This document shows, one piece after another, positions 42,008-50,950 of a stretch of 64,000 nt of DNA. Source of the DNA: Pseudonocardia sp. DSM 110487 (GTDB lineage Bacteria; Actinomycetota; Actinomycetes; Mycobacteriales; Pseudonocardiaceae); NCBI RefSeq assembly GCF_019468565.1, contig NZ_CP080521.1, positions 806,001 through 870,000 on the forward strand, written 5' to 3'. The translations under genes and the position numbers were made by a program. The number at the start of each line of letters is the position of its first letter. The first letter of the stretch is position 1. The notes below the pieces were generated by a model. That model saw nothing but the letters and a program-made list of their open reading frames with translations. It had not been told where the DNA came from and did no database searches.

Positions 42008-42598
42008 GTGGGCACCTCTCGGACGCGTCGCCGCCTCGCCCCGGACGAGAGGCGTGCCGAGCTGATCGACGCGGCCATCCGGCTGCTGCGGTCCGGGCGG
42101 GAGGTGTCGAATTGGGCGCAGGCGGTCACCGCGGAGGCGGACGCCGCGAAGGGCACGTTCTACGTCTATTTCTCCTCGTGGGACGACATGCTCGTCGCCG
42201 TGCGCGAGCGGGTGCTGCGGGAGTACGTGAGCCGGTACCAGGAGCTCGCGGAGTCGCCGGGGCCGCTCGACTGGTGGGCGGTCCTCGACGCCGAGTGCGA
42301 CGAGGCCATCGACTTCATCGCCCAGCCGAGCGGCCTCCACCACGCGATCTTCCACTCCGCCGCGGCTCTTGCGCCGATCGACGACGACCTCGACATCACG
42401 GCGGCGGTCGCCCGGTTCCTCGAACGGGGCATCGAGGAGGGAGCCCTCCGGGCCGTCGATCCTCGCGCCGCCGCTGCGTTCCTCCTCGCCATCGTGCATG
42501 CTGCCGCGGATGCCATCGCCGCCGGGGACACCCCGGATCGGTGGCGGTCGTCCGTCCGCGATCTCACCCGGAGCTGGTTGAGCCGGACGGCGGTGTGA
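42008..42598 (+). CDS. TetR-family regulator of the P450/exporter operon
   Basis: A 196-residue TetR protein from GTG 42008. HTH about residues 14-62: DERRAELIDAAIRLLRSGREVSNW, then AVTAEADAAKGTFYVYFSSWDDMLVAV. The C-terminal domain is short and helical (SGLHHAIFHSAAALAPIDDDLDITAAVARFL). It is last in the P450-exporter operon, 10 bases after the exporter stop. The strongly palindromic operator before the P450 is a natural target for feedback control. Confidence 0.87.
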   Translation: MGTSRTRRRLAPDERRAELIDAAIRLLRSGREVSNWAQAVTAEADAAKGTFYVYFSSWDDMLVAVRERVLREYVSRYQELAESPGPLDWWAVLDAECDEAIDFIAQPSGLHHAIFHSAAALAPIDDDLDITAAVARFLERGIEEGALRAVDPRAAAAFLLAIVHAAADAIAAGDTPDRWRSSVRDLTRSWLSRTAV

Positions 42599-42600
42599 CG

Positions 42601-42616
42601 CGGGACACGCGTCCCG
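42601..42616 (+). terminator. Short hairpin after the TetR gene
   Basis: CGGGAC-acgc-GTCCCG forms a 6-bp stem with a 4-base loop two bases after the TetR stop codon. The stem is short and has no U tract, so termination is only a suggestion. Confidence 0.35.
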
Positions 42617-42681
42617 GAAGCAGGGTCGACGTGTCGTGATGGCATGAGGTGCGTGAGGGACGTGTGGGCGGGGAGCGGCGG

Positions 42682-44436
42682 GTGACAGTTCTTGCCCGCG
42701 TTCTGGCCCGCCCGCGGTGGGGCCCCGTCAGCACGGCGGATGTGCTGGCGATCGAGTGCTACGTGCTCGCGGCCGTGGTGCTGTACGCCGGGCTGTGGCG
42801 GCACCTCGACAGCGGCTATCTCGTCGCGAGCATGCAGGACCAGAACCTCTTCGAGTGGCTGTTCGCCGCGCAGGCGCACGCCGTGGCGGAGGGCCGGAAC
42901 CCGCTGTTCTCGGACCTGCAGAACGCGCCGCTCGGCGTGAACCTGATGGCCAACACGGCGCTGCCGGCCCTCGCGGTGCCGCTGGCGCCGGTGACCCTCG
43001 CCTTCGGGCCGACGGTGACGTGGACCCTCGTCCTGACCGGCGGTCTCGCCGGCACCGCGACGGCCTGGTACTGGCTCTTCTCCCGCCAGGTCGTCCGCTC
43101 CCGGCTCGCCGCGGCGGTCGGCGCGGCCTTCTGCGGCTTCGCGCCGCCGGTGATCTCGCACGCCAAGGCCCACCCGAACTTCGCCGCCACGTTCCTCCTG
43201 CCGGTGATCGCGATCTGGCTGATCCGGCTCTCCAGCGCCCGCAGGCCGGTCCTGTACGGCGTGGGGCTCGGCGTGCTCGGCACGCTCCAGGTCCTCATCG
43301 GGGAGGAGATCCTCCTGATCGCGGTGCTGGCCGTGGCGCCCTACGCCATCTGGTTCGCTCTCGCGAGGAGGCAGGTTCCTCGTCAGGTCGTTGTCGGCGT
43401 CGCGACGGCGACGGTCGTCGCCTGCGCGCTGGTCGCCTACCCGCTGTGGCTGCAGTTCGCAGGCCCGCAGAGCTACCGCAGCATCGAGCACGGCCCCACC
43501 GGCAACTCGCTCGCCGCGTTCGTCGCCTACTCCAGCCAGTCGATCGGCGGTCTGCTGACCGGTGGGCCCGGCGCGCTCGCGATCAACGGCACGGAGGAGA
43601 ACGCGTTCTTCGGGTGGGGGCTCGTCGTGCTCGTCGTCGCGCTGGCGATCTGGCTACGTGCCGAGCTGCCCGCCCGGATCGCGACGGCAGCGGGCGGGGT
43701 GGCCGCCGTGCTGTCCCTCGGGCCGGAGATCACCCTCGACGGGCGGCCGGTCGGGGTGCCGGGACCGTGGGGGTTACTGGCCGATCTCCCGCTCCTCGAA
43801 TCGGTGCTGGAGTCCCGGTTCGCGCTGGCCTGCGTGCCCGCGGCAGGCTGCCTGCTCGCCATCGCCACGCGGCGGGTCCTCGACGTGTCGCCGAATCGCA
43901 GGATCGGTCCGGTGCCGTTGCGGGTGGCATGGGTGGGCGTGCTCGTCGCGGCGCTGGTCCCGATCGCCCCGGTGCCGTACGCGACGGTGACCAGGGCGCC
44001 CACTCCCGCCTTCTACGCGGGCGGGGAGTGGGCGCGGTGGGTCGATCCAGGACGCACGATCGTCCCGGTCCCACTGCCCGAGCCACTCCACGCCGATGCC
44101 TTGCGCTGGCAGATCGATGCCGGCATGGGCTTCGCCCTTCCGCAGGGCTACTTCGTCGGCCCGGCAGGGGAGGAGCAGCGGGGCGCCTACGGTGCGCCGA
44201 AGCGGCCGAGTTCGGTGCTCCTCGACGGCGTGGCCGCCACCGGGCAGGTGCCGCCCATCTCCGACGTCGAGCGCGCACGCATGCTGGCCGACCTGCGCTT
44301 CTGGCGGGCCGACGCCGTCGTCCTCACCGGTGGACCCCACCAGCGGGAGCTGCAGACCACGCTCTCCGCGCTCGTCGGCCCCGGCCGTCCGGTGGCGGAC
44401 GCGTGGGTGTGGGATGTTCGGCCGATCACCCGCTGA
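42682..44436 (+). CDS. Large polytopic membrane protein, GT-C glycosyltransferase-like
   Basis: A 584-residue protein with about ten to twelve hydrophobic helices and a soluble C-terminal domain of about 130 residues (from GEWARWVDPGRTIVPVPLP). The first loop contains LDSGYLVASMQDQNLFEWLF, with an acidic pair where GT-C enzymes hold the catalytic Asp, followed by NPLFSDLQNAPLGVNLMAN. Homologues are usually annotated as glycosyl- or mannosyltransferases. GTG 42682 is preferred for its GGGGAG ribosome site. No polysaccharide genes are adjacent, so donor and acceptor are unknown. Confidence 0.72.
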   Translation: MTVLARVLARPRWGPVSTADVLAIECYVLAAVVLYAGLWRHLDSGYLVASMQDQNLFEWLFAAQAHAVAEGRNPLFSDLQNAPLGVNLMANTALPALAVPLAPVTLAFGPTVTWTLVLTGGLAGTATAWYWLFSRQVVRSRLAAAVGAAFCGFAPPVISHAKAHPNFAATFLLPVIAIWLIRLSSARRPVLYGVGLGVLGTLQVLIGEEILLIAVLAVAPYAIWFALARRQVPRQVVVGVATATVVACALVAYPLWLQFAGPQSYRSIEHGPTGNSLAAFVAYSSQSIGGLLTGGPGALAINGTEENAFFGWGLVVLVVALAIWLRAELPARIATAAGGVAAVLSLGPEITLDGRPVGVPGPWGLLADLPLLESVLESRFALACVPAAGCLLAIATRRVLDVSPNRRIGPVPLRVAWVGVLVAALVPIAPVPYATVTRAPTPAFYAGGEWARWVDPGRTIVPVPLPEPLHADALRWQIDAGMGFALPQGYFVGPAGEEQRGAYGAPKRPSSVLLDGVAATGQVPPISDVERARMLADLRFWRADAVVLTGGPHQRELQTTLSALVGPGRPVADAWVWDVRPITR

Positions 44437-44489
44437 GATCGCGCCCCTTCAGGGGTAACGAGGGTGATGTGGCAATGATCAATGGCGCA

Positions 44490-45158
44490 CTACGTCGTGG
44501 TGACCGGGGCCAGCCACATCCCGACGATCGCGTCGATGAGCCCGGTGCCGGCGTCGCGCCAGCTGGCCCGCGGGGTGGGGATGCCCTCGGCGATTGCGCG
44601 CTCGCGCTCGGCGAGCATGTGCACCATCAGCTGGCGGGCCATGTCGGCGCGTTCAAGGCGCACCTCGTCCGGGAGGTCGGGCAGGCACGCGTTGAGCCCG
44701 TCGATGATCCGCTGCAGCGTTGGCGACGTGAGCGAGTTGGCGGTCATGATCTCGCGCAGGCCGGGGTCGGTCATCACCTGCGCGCCGAAGCGCGCGAACC
44801 AGGTGGGTGAGCCCGCCGACTCGAAGTACTCGGTGGACGAGCGGACCAGGCAGGCGACCCACTCCCGCACGTCGTTCGGGTCGGAGATCTCGGCCACCAG
44901 CTGCTCGCGCAGCCGTTCGATCTGCTGCGTGTGCTTGCGGATGATCGCGCGTACCAGGTCGGTCTTGGTGCCGAAGTGGTAGCCGACAGCGGCGTTGTTG
45001 CCCTGCCCCGCCGCCTCGCTGACCTGCCGGTTGGAGATCGCGAATACGCCGTGCTCGGCGAACAGTCGCTCCGCCGTCGCGAGGATCACCTCGCGCGTGG
45101 CGCCGGCCCGTTCGGCCCGGACGGTTCTTGGTGCCCGATCGGTACTCGCCACTGTCAC
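44490..45158 (-). CDS. TetR-family regulator coupled to a P450 gene
   Basis: A 222-residue TetR protein. HTH about residues 18-68: RAGATREVILATAERLFAEHGV, then NRQVSEAAGQGNNAAVGYHFGTKTDLVRAI. The C-terminal domain contains STEYFESAGSPTWFARFGAQVM. GTG 45158 overlaps the P450 stop (GTGA). A second GTG at 45152 has better spacing to GAGG, so the exact start is uncertain. It is probably autoregulatory together with the P450. Confidence 0.87.
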   Translation of the reverse strand: MTVASTDRAPRTVRAERAGATREVILATAERLFAEHGVFAISNRQVSEAAGQGNNAAVGYHFGTKTDLVRAIIRKHTQQIERLREQLVAEISDPNDVREWVACLVRSSTEYFESAGSPTWFARFGAQVMTDPGLREIMTANSLTSPTLQRIIDGLNACLPDLPDEVRLERADMARQLMVHMLAERERAIAEGIPTPRASWRDAGTGLIDAIVGMWLAPVTTT

Positions 45159-46360
45159 CACCTCACCGGAACCTCGCACAGCCCGCCGACGGCGAGTCCC
45201 TCGACCCGCTGCAGCTCCTCCGCCGGGACGGCGAGTTCCAAGGTGGGCAGCTTACGCAGCAGCACCTCGAGCGTGACCTGCAGCTCGGTGCGGGCGAGCG
45301 CCTGTCCGAGGCAGGAGTGCGGCCCGGTGCCGAAGGCGAGGTGCGGGTTCGGGCTGCGGCCGATGTCCATGTCGGCGGCGTGGTCGAAGACGCGCTCGTC
45401 GCGGTTGGCGGCGGCCATGCTGCAGACGACGGTGGTGCCGCTCGGGATCCGCCCGTCGGGGACGTCCACGTCCTCGTCGAGGTAGCGCACCATGCCGAAG
45501 CCGGAGTTGGTGTCCAGCCGCAGCGTCTCCTCCACGGCGGTGCGGACGAGGGACGGCTCGGCGAGCAGCCGCTCCCAGTGGCCGCGGTCGGCCAGCAGCA
45601 TCGCGACCATCTTGCCGATCATGTTCGCGGTGGTCTCGTGCCCGGCGATCAGCAGGCCGAGGCCGGTGGCGATGAGCTTGGTGTCCGACCACGGGTCGGC
45701 CTCGGCCTCGCCCGCGGCGATGAGCTCGCTGAGCACGTCGTCGCCCGGGTTCGCGCGCTTGGCGGCGATGTGCCCACCCATGTACTCGAAGCACTCCGCC
45801 TCGCCCACCGCGACCTCCTCGCTGGTGTAGCGGGTGAGGTTGAGCAGCAGGTCCGACCAGTGGGAGAACTGGTCGCGGTCGGCGTCGGGCACGCCGAGCA
45901 TGTCGCAGATCACCCACACCGGCAGCGGGAAGCCGAGAGCGGCCTTCAGATCGGTGGGCTGGCCCTGCTGCACCATCTCGTCGACGAGCCGCTCGGCCAT
46001 CTCCGCGATCCGCGGACGCAGCGCGGCCATGCGCTTGGCGGTGAACCACCGGTTGAGCAGCCGTCGCCACTGCTGGTGCGCCTCGCCGGTCTGGGGGAGC
46101 GCCATCGCCAGCATGCTGTTGAACACGCCGCCGGCGTCCGACATCTGGGCGGCGTCGTCGGCCCCGGAGCCGCGGCCGAACCGCGGGTCTGACAGCACCT
46201 GCCGGACGTCGTCGTAGCGGGTGAGCAGCGTTGCCTGGTCGCCTGTTGGGAAGCGCACGTGGGCCACGGGGCACTTCTCGCGCAGCTCCTCCCACTCGGC
46301 CGGCGGGGCCAGCGCCGCGTCGTTCGGGATCGGGTACGGCAGCAGCTCGCTGGTGGTCAT
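45155..46360 (-). CDS. Cytochrome P450
   Basis: A 401-residue P450. Landmarks are AGHETT at residues 239-244, the K-helix EETLR (Glu278/Arg281), and the heme Cys350 in FGTGPHSCLGQALARTELQ. The SRS region is short and the sequence resembles actinomycete CYP105/CYP107-like enzymes acting on polyketides or terpenoids; no biosynthetic genes or ferredoxin are linked. The gene is first in a two-gene leftward operon with TetR. The leader (46361-46424) contains AAGTC motifs (AGTCAAGCGACT near 46398) that may be the regulator's site. Confidence 0.92.
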   Translation of the reverse strand: MTTSELLPYPIPNDAALAPPAEWEELREKCPVAHVRFPTGDQATLLTRYDDVRQVLSDPRFGRGSGADDAAQMSDAGGVFNSMLAMALPQTGEAHQQWRRLLNRWFTAKRMAALRPRIAEMAERLVDEMVQQGQPTDLKAALGFPLPVWVICDMLGVPDADRDQFSHWSDLLLNLTRYTSEEVAVGEAECFEYMGGHIAAKRANPGDDVLSELIAAGEAEADPWSDTKLIATGLGLLIAGHETTANMIGKMVAMLLADRGHWERLLAEPSLVRTAVEETLRLDTNSGFGMVRYLDEDVDVPDGRIPSGTTVVCSMAAANRDERVFDHAADMDIGRSPNPHLAFGTGPHSCLGQALARTELQVTLEVLLRKLPTLELAVPAEELQRVEGLAVGGLCEVPVRW

Positions 46361-46424
46361 CTGGTGCCTCCTGGGGACCGAGTGGACTCAGCATAAGTCA
46401 AGCGACTGCCTTAAGTCGAGGAGC

Positions 46425-46527
46425 GCCTCCGGTGGCGCCGTGCCTTCAACACGTCGGCAGGCCGTAGGGCCTCCGGTGGCGCCGGGCCCTCAGCGTGCCG
46501 GCAGGCTGCAGGGCCTCCGGTGGCGCC
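46425..46527. repeat. 44-bp tandem repeat, about 2.4 copies
   Basis: GCCTCCGGTGGCGCC occurs at 46425, 46469 and 46513, exactly 44 bases apart, with related sequence between copies (CGTCGGCAGGCCGTAGG versus GTGCCGGCAGGCTGCAGG). An inverted copy, GGCGCCACCGGAGGC, lies at 46671-46685. Between them, 46553-46596 can form a CAAGGG...CCCTTG stem. No coding frame is convincing in 46361-47130. Confidence 0.75.
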
Positions 46528-46670
46528 GCGCAGTGTGCGGGGTCGCCCCTCACGATTCAAGGGCGCTCCGCGTCGCTTCGCGATCGCTGCGCGACCCTTG
46601 ATTCGCGAGCCTCTGCGACCCCTCGGGCAGACGTCGCGGGCAGGCCAGGGGTCTGCCCGATGGGGCGCGC

Positions 46671-46748
46671 GGCGCCACCGGAGGCGGATCCACGGGCATG
46701 ATCGAGGCTTCGGCGCGGAAACGGGCGAAAACGACCCGGGAACGCGCC
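46671..46748 (-). repeat. Dispersed repeat, copy C (right module, inverted)
   Basis: Read on the minus strand this matches the right half of copy A: GCGTTCCCGGGTCGTTTTCG and the following bases are identical over 34 positions, and the next 35 (through CGCCTCCGGT) differ at only a few. The region on to 46961 contains another stem (ATGGTCG ... CGACCAT) but no gene. Confidence 0.75.
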
Positions 46749-46961
46749 CAAGTGCTGATCAAGCCGGCATTCCGGGGGCAATGCGGCGATCAAGGTGAAA
46801 TGGTCGCTAGTTGATCTCTGATCGCGACCATCAGCCCTTGATCACCACGCTGACCTGCCCGTACCGGGTGCAGATGGTCGTTGGCGCGACCATGGACAAC
46901 CGATACTTCAGATGTGGTTGGCCCCGGGGGGTGGCGAGCGGCTCGATCTGGCAAAGGCTCA

Positions 46962-47124
46962 TAACGACCCGGGAATGCGCCGAATCGGCGATCTTGCGGC
47001 GATGGAGGGCTGATCGGCAGCGGTGGCCGTCGCCGCGGCCGTCGCGCACACCGGGAGGTCCCGGCGCACACGTCCGGAGGTGTGTGTGAAGACGTGGAGG
47101 TGTGTGCGGGGCCAGGCTCGCGTC
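46962..47124 (-). repeat. Dispersed repeat, copy B (left module, inverted)
   Basis: Read on the minus strand this matches the left half of copy A: GGCCCCGCACACACC, ACGTCTTCACACACAC, CTCCGGACGTGTG, then CGCAAGATCGCCGATTCGGC and CATTCCCGGGTCGTT, where similarity stops. The short open frames that cross it are therefore products of the repeat, not genes. Confidence 0.75.
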
Positions 47125-47130
47125 ACCGCA

Positions 47131-48108
47131 CTAGGGAGTCGACTCCCGCACCTGGAGCGTGGGTGTGATGGCGATGCTGCGGGGGCCGTGCCCGGCCGGT
47201 TCGAGGAGGAGGCGTACGCACTCGTCCGCCATCGCGTCCCACTGCTGCCGCACCGTGGTGAGCGGCGGGTCGGCGATCGCGGCGAAGGGGATGTCGTCGA
47301 ATCCCGTGACCGCCACGTCGCCCGGAACGGTGGCGCCCCGCTGTCGCAGCCCTCGCAACACGCCGAGCGCGATCGCGTCGTTGCCGCACACGATGCCGTC
47401 GACCGCGTCGAGGTCGACCTGCCCCGCGGCCGCGATACCCCACTCCACCTCGAAGCTCCCGAGCAGTGGGGCCTGCGCCGCGGACAGGCCGTGCCTGCGC
47501 AGTGCGGCGTTGACGGCATCAAGTCGGGCCTGTGCGGAGTAGTTGGTGAGCTCGGAGCTGACGAACACCAGACGCCGCCGGCCGGCCGCCACCAGGTGGT
47601 CGACGACCTGCGCGAACCCGGCCGCGTCGTCGACGCCCACCCAGTCGGTGAGCGCGCCGTCGACGCGGCGGTCGACCTGGATGATCGGCAGCTGCCCGAC
47701 GAGGGCCCGCACCGCGGGGGCGCTCGCGGTGAGGTCGTATGGGCTGATGATCACGCCGTCGACCTGCCGCTCGACGAGCGCGCGCAGGCGACGTGCCTCC
47801 ACGTCGACGTCGCGCTGCGAGTCGCAGAGGAAGAGCTCGAGGCCCTCGCGGGCCAGTCGCCGCTCGACGGCCTCCACGAGCGCGGGGAAGAACGGGTTGG
47901 AGATCTGCGGCACCAGCATGCCGATGGTGCCGGACTTCTGCGTGCGCAGCGCGCGGGCGACGGCGTTGTAGCGGTAGCCCAGCTGCTCGGCGGCCGCGAG
48001 GACCTTCCTGGCCGACTCCGGATGCACGGCGCGCGAGCGCGACAGCACCCGTGACACCGTGGACGTGGACACCCCCGCGAGCCGGGCGACGTCGTGGATC
48101 GTGGCCAT
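47131..48108 (-). CDS. LacI-family transcriptional regulator
   Basis: A 325-residue LacI protein. HTH and hinge at residues 1-58: MATIHDVARLAGVSTSTVSR, then VLAAAEQLGYRYNAVARALRTQKS. The core is a periplasmic-binding-like domain with IGMLVPQISNPFFPALVEAVE, VDGVIISPYD, FVSSELTNYSAQARLD and VCGNDAIALGVLRGLRQRG. The ATG has GGGGGA upstream. It is divergent from a ribose-type ABC importer. Two matching operators in the 126-base gap strongly suggest repression of both genes, relieved by the imported sugar or nucleoside. Confidence 0.93.
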   Translation of the reverse strand: MATIHDVARLAGVSTSTVSRVLSRSRAVHPESARKVLAAAEQLGYRYNAVARALRTQKSGTIGMLVPQISNPFFPALVEAVERRLAREGLELFLCDSQRDVDVEARRLRALVERQVDGVIISPYDLTASAPAVRALVGQLPIIQVDRRVDGALTDWVGVDDAAGFAQVVDHLVAAGRRRLVFVSSELTNYSAQARLDAVNAALRRHGLSAAQAPLLGSFEVEWGIAAAGQVDLDAVDGIVCGNDAIALGVLRGLRQRGATVPGDVAVTGFDDIPFAAIADPPLTTVRQQWDAMADECVRLLLEPAGHGPRSIAITPTLQVRESTP

Positions 48109-48119
48109 GGTCCCCCGGT

Positions 48120-48215
48120 CGGTAATCGTTTGCCAGCATGTTAACTGGCGCTTCACCTTGACGACAGGCCAGAAATCCTCTTAGTCTCAGCCGCCATCCT
48201 GGCAATCGTTTGCCA
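48120..48215. promoter_or_regulatory. Two LacI operators in the divergent gap
   Basis: TGGCAA-TCGT-TTGCCA at 48200-48215 is a perfect dyad with the central CG-containing core typical of LacI-family sites. A near copy with two changes in the left arm, CGGTAA-TCGT-TTGCCA, lies at 48120-48135. They are 80 bases apart, about 7.6 helical turns. Each is close to one of the divergent start codons. Confidence 0.75.
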
Positions 48216-48234
48216 AGCCCTCGATGGAGGCATC

Positions 48235-49212
48235 ATGCGAATCGGCCGTCTACGCGCCGCAGCGGTCGGCGTGGCCGCGCTGGCCACTCTGCTGGCGGGC
48301 TGTTCCCGCGACGACCAGGCCGCGGCGCCTGCGACCGATGCCGGGGCGTCCGACGGTGTGGTGAAGGTCGGGCTGGTCCAGATCAACCAGCAGGCGATCT
48401 TCTTCAACCAGATGAACGAGGGCGCCCAGCAGGCGGCCGACGAGGCGGGCGTCGAGCTGACGATCTTCAACGCCAACGACGACCCGGTCCAGCAGAACCA
48501 GGCCGTGCAGAACTTCGTGCAGCAGGGCTTCGACGCGGTGATCGTGGTCGCGATCGACGTCGAGGGCATCAAGCCCGCGATCCAGCAGGCGGCGGGCGCG
48601 GGGCTGAAGGTGATCGCGGTCGACGCGATCGTCGACGACCCGGCGGTGAACGTGCAGGTCGGCGTCGACAACGCGGCGGCGGGCAAGCAGATCGGCGAGT
48701 TCGTCAACACCTACGCCAAGGACAACGGCATCCAGCCGAGCATCGGCGTGGTCGGCGCGCTGAACTCCTACATCCAGAACGTGCGCAAGGACAGCTTCGA
48801 CGAGACCGTCACCACGGCAGGCGCGCAGGTCGTGCAGACCGTCGACGGCAAGAACACCCAGGAGGGCGCGGCCACCGCGGCCGAGAACCTGCTCACCGCG
48901 CAGCCGGGGATGAACATCGTCTACGCCACCGGCGAGCCGGCGTTGCTGGGCACCGTGGCCGCCGTGCAGTCGGGCGGGGCCGCCGACCGGCTCAAGGTGT
49001 TCGGCTGGGACCTCACCAAGCAGGCCATCGACGGCATCGACGCCGGGTTCGTCGCCGGCGTCGTACAGCAGGACCCGAAGACCGAGGGCGTCGAGGCCGT
49101 CAAGGCCGCGAAGGCGCTGGTGGACGGCCAGCAGGTCGGCAAGCAGGTCGACGTCCCGGTCACGATCGTCACCAAGGACAACGTGGCCCCGTACCGGCAG
49201 GTCTTCAGCTGA
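48235..49212 (+). CDS. Ribose-type ABC transporter substrate-binding lipoprotein
   Basis: A 325-residue binding protein. The lipoprotein signal runs MRIGRLRAAAVGVAALATLL then AGCSRDD (lipidated Cys near residue 23). The mature part is of the RbsB class: KVGLVQINQQAIFFNQMNEGAQ, DDPVQQNQAVQNFVQQGFDAVIV, GVDNAAAGKQIGEFV, then NIVYATGEPALLGTVAAVQSGG and VFGWDLTKQAIDGID. It delivers a sugar, sugar alcohol or nucleoside-like ligand to the permease. The stop overlaps the ATPase start by one base (TGATG). Confidence 0.92.
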   Translation: MRIGRLRAAAVGVAALATLLAGCSRDDQAAAPATDAGASDGVVKVGLVQINQQAIFFNQMNEGAQQAADEAGVELTIFNANDDPVQQNQAVQNFVQQGFDAVIVVAIDVEGIKPAIQQAAGAGLKVIAVDAIVDDPAVNVQVGVDNAAAGKQIGEFVNTYAKDNGIQPSIGVVGALNSYIQNVRKDSFDETVTTAGAQVVQTVDGKNTQEGAATAAENLLTAQPGMNIVYATGEPALLGTVAAVQSGGAADRLKVFGWDLTKQAIDGIDAGFVAGVVQQDPKTEGVEAVKAAKALVDGQQVGKQVDVPVTIVTKDNVAPYRQVFS

Positions 49213-49958
49213 TGGAGCCCGGCTACCGCGTGGAGCTCGTCGACATCCGCAAGCGCTACGGGATGATCGACGCGCTGCGTGGCGTCACGCTCCGGGTTCG
49301 GCCGGGCGAGGTGCTCGGCCTGGTCGGTGACAACGCCGCAGGGAAGTCGACCGCCATGAAGATCCTCTCCGGTGCGGTGATCCCGGATTCAGGGGAGATC
49401 CGGGTGAACGGGGAGCGGGTCGCGTTCGGCACGCCGCGCGAGGCCCGCGACGCCGGGATCGGCATGGTGTACCAGGACCTGGCGCTGTGCGACGACCTCG
49501 ACGTCGCGTCCAACCTGTTCCTCGGCCGCGAGCCGCGCACCGGTGCCGGGATGTTCCTGGACAAGCGGCGGATGCACGCGGAGGCCCGCCGCCAGCTCGA
49601 TGCGCTCAACATCCGCATCCCGCTCACGAACGTGCTCGTGCGCAACCTGTCGGGCGGCCAGCGGCAGGCGGTGGCGATCGCGCGTGCGGTGTCGTTCGAG
49701 CCGCAGGTGCTGATCCTCGACGAGCCGACGGCCGCGCTCGCCGTCACCGAGGTGGAGACGGTGCTCGAGCTGATCCGCACCGTCTCCGCGCGGGGCGTGA
49801 GCGTAATCCTGATCACGCACCGGCTGCAGGACCTCTTCCGGGTCTGCGACCGGCTCACCGTCATGTACGAGGGCACGGTGCGAGCCGACCTGGACGCGGC
49901 CACGACCAGCCTCGACGAGCTGGTCGCGCAGATCGTCGGGCACGGGGAGGCGGCGTGA
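49212..49958 (+). CDS. Sugar ABC transporter ATPase (single-domain)
   Basis: A 248-residue ATPase with one nucleotide-binding domain. Walker A is GLVGDNAAGKSTAMK, Q-loop MVYQDLAL, signature NLSGGQRQAVAIARAV, Walker B VLILDEPTAAL and H-loop LITHRLQD. RbsA/XylG proteins usually have two fused domains; this half-size form resembles FrcA-type ATPases, where the protein dimerises. GDN in place of GEN in Walker A is a normal variation for this group. It is coupled to both neighbours. Confidence 0.92.
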   Translation: MEPGYRVELVDIRKRYGMIDALRGVTLRVRPGEVLGLVGDNAAGKSTAMKILSGAVIPDSGEIRVNGERVAFGTPREARDAGIGMVYQDLALCDDLDVASNLFLGREPRTGAGMFLDKRRMHAEARRQLDALNIRIPLTNVLVRNLSGGQRQAVAIARAVSFEPQVLILDEPTAALAVTEVETVLELIRTVSARGVSVILITHRLQDLFRVCDRLTVMYEGTVRADLDAATTSLDELVAQIVGHGEAA

Positions 49959-50950
49959 TCACGAACGACCGGGTGGTGACCACGAGGTCCGCGCGGACCC
50001 ACGCGTTCCTCGGCACGCACATCCAGACCGTCGCGATCGGCGCGATGCTGCTGGTGGTGCTCGTCGTGTTCGCGGCCACCGCCGACACGTTCCTCTCCGT
50101 CGAGAACGTGCTCAGCGTGCTCCGGCAGAACAGCCCCGCGCTGATCGTGGCGGTGTTGATGACGTTCGTGATCACGACGGGCGGCATCGACCTGTCTGTC
50201 GGCTCCGTGCTCGCCCTGTCGGGAGCGCTGCTCGGCATCCTGATCTCGGCGGGGATCGACCCGACGCTCGCGTTCCTCGCGGTGCTGCTGCTCGGCGCGG
50301 TGGTGGGAGCCGTCAACGGCTGGTTCTCCCACTACCAGGGGATCCCGTCGTTCATCGTCACGCTGGCGATGCTCGGGATCATCCGCGGCACCGCGCTGCG
50401 CGCCACCGACGGCTACTCGATCTCGATCCCCAAGGAGAGCTGGGTCGGGTTTCTCGGGCAGGGGCGGATCGCCGGGGTGCCCGCCCAGGCGGTGATCGCG
50501 ATCGTCATCGCGGTCGTGGGCTGGGTGGTGTTCACCAAGACCCCGTTCGGCCAGTACGTCACCGGGCTCGGCAGTAACCGCGAGTCGCTGCGACGGGCGG
50601 GCGTCAACGTGCGGCTCGTCGGGTTCACCGTGTTCATGCTGGTCGGGGTGGCCGCGGCACTCGCCGGGGTGCTCGTGGCGATGCGGTTGGGGAGCGGCTC
50701 GGCCAACCAGGGCGTGAACTTCGAGCTGGCCGTCATCACGGCCGTGGTGCTCGGCGGGACCAACCTGTTCGGCGGCAGGGGGACGGTGCTCGGCACCGTG
50801 CTCGGCGTGCTGACGCTCGGGTTCATCGAGAACGGCCTGCAGCTCGCGCACGTCAGCCCGTTCTACGTGCAGATCGTGCAGGGCGCGATCCTGCTCGCCG
50901 CGATCCTGGCCAACGCCAAGCTGTTCAGCAGGTTCACGGTGGCGAGATGA
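49955..50950 (+). CDS. Ribose/xylose-type ABC transporter permease
   Basis: A 331-residue permease with about eight to ten helices. It has the family motif FVITTGGIDLSVGSVLALSGALLG and the coupling segment GSNRESLRRAGVNVRLVGFTVFMLVG, ending with LGGTNLFGGRGTVLGTVLGVL. Together with the binding protein and ATPase it forms one importer. The GTG start overlaps the ATPase stop (GTGA), and the stop overlaps the next ATG. Confidence 0.93.
   Translation: MITNDRVVTTRSARTHAFLGTHIQTVAIGAMLLVVLVVFAATADTFLSVENVLSVLRQNSPALIVAVLMTFVITTGGIDLSVGSVLALSGALLGILISAGIDPTLAFLAVLLLGAVVGAVNGWFSHYQGIPSFIVTLAMLGIIRGTALRATDGYSISIPKESWVGFLGQGRIAGVPAQAVIAIVIAVVGWVVFTKTPFGQYVTGLGSNRESLRRAGVNVRLVGFTVFMLVGVAAALAGVLVAMRLGSGSANQGVNFELAVITAVVLGGTNLFGGRGTVLGTVLGVLTLGFIENGLQLAHVSPFYVQIVQGAILLAAILANAKLFSRFTVAR

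Noticed and set aside
47041..47110. Possible CRISPR-like array of CACAC/GTGTG repeats
   Set aside because: The repeated words are short, irregular and part of dispersed repeat modules; there are no uniform spacers or cas genes.
46790..47120. Short minus-strand open frames starting near 47049 and 47071
   Set aside because: They coincide with dispersed repeat copy B and translate the same repeat that also gives spurious frames at 31.6 kb; no ribosome sites.
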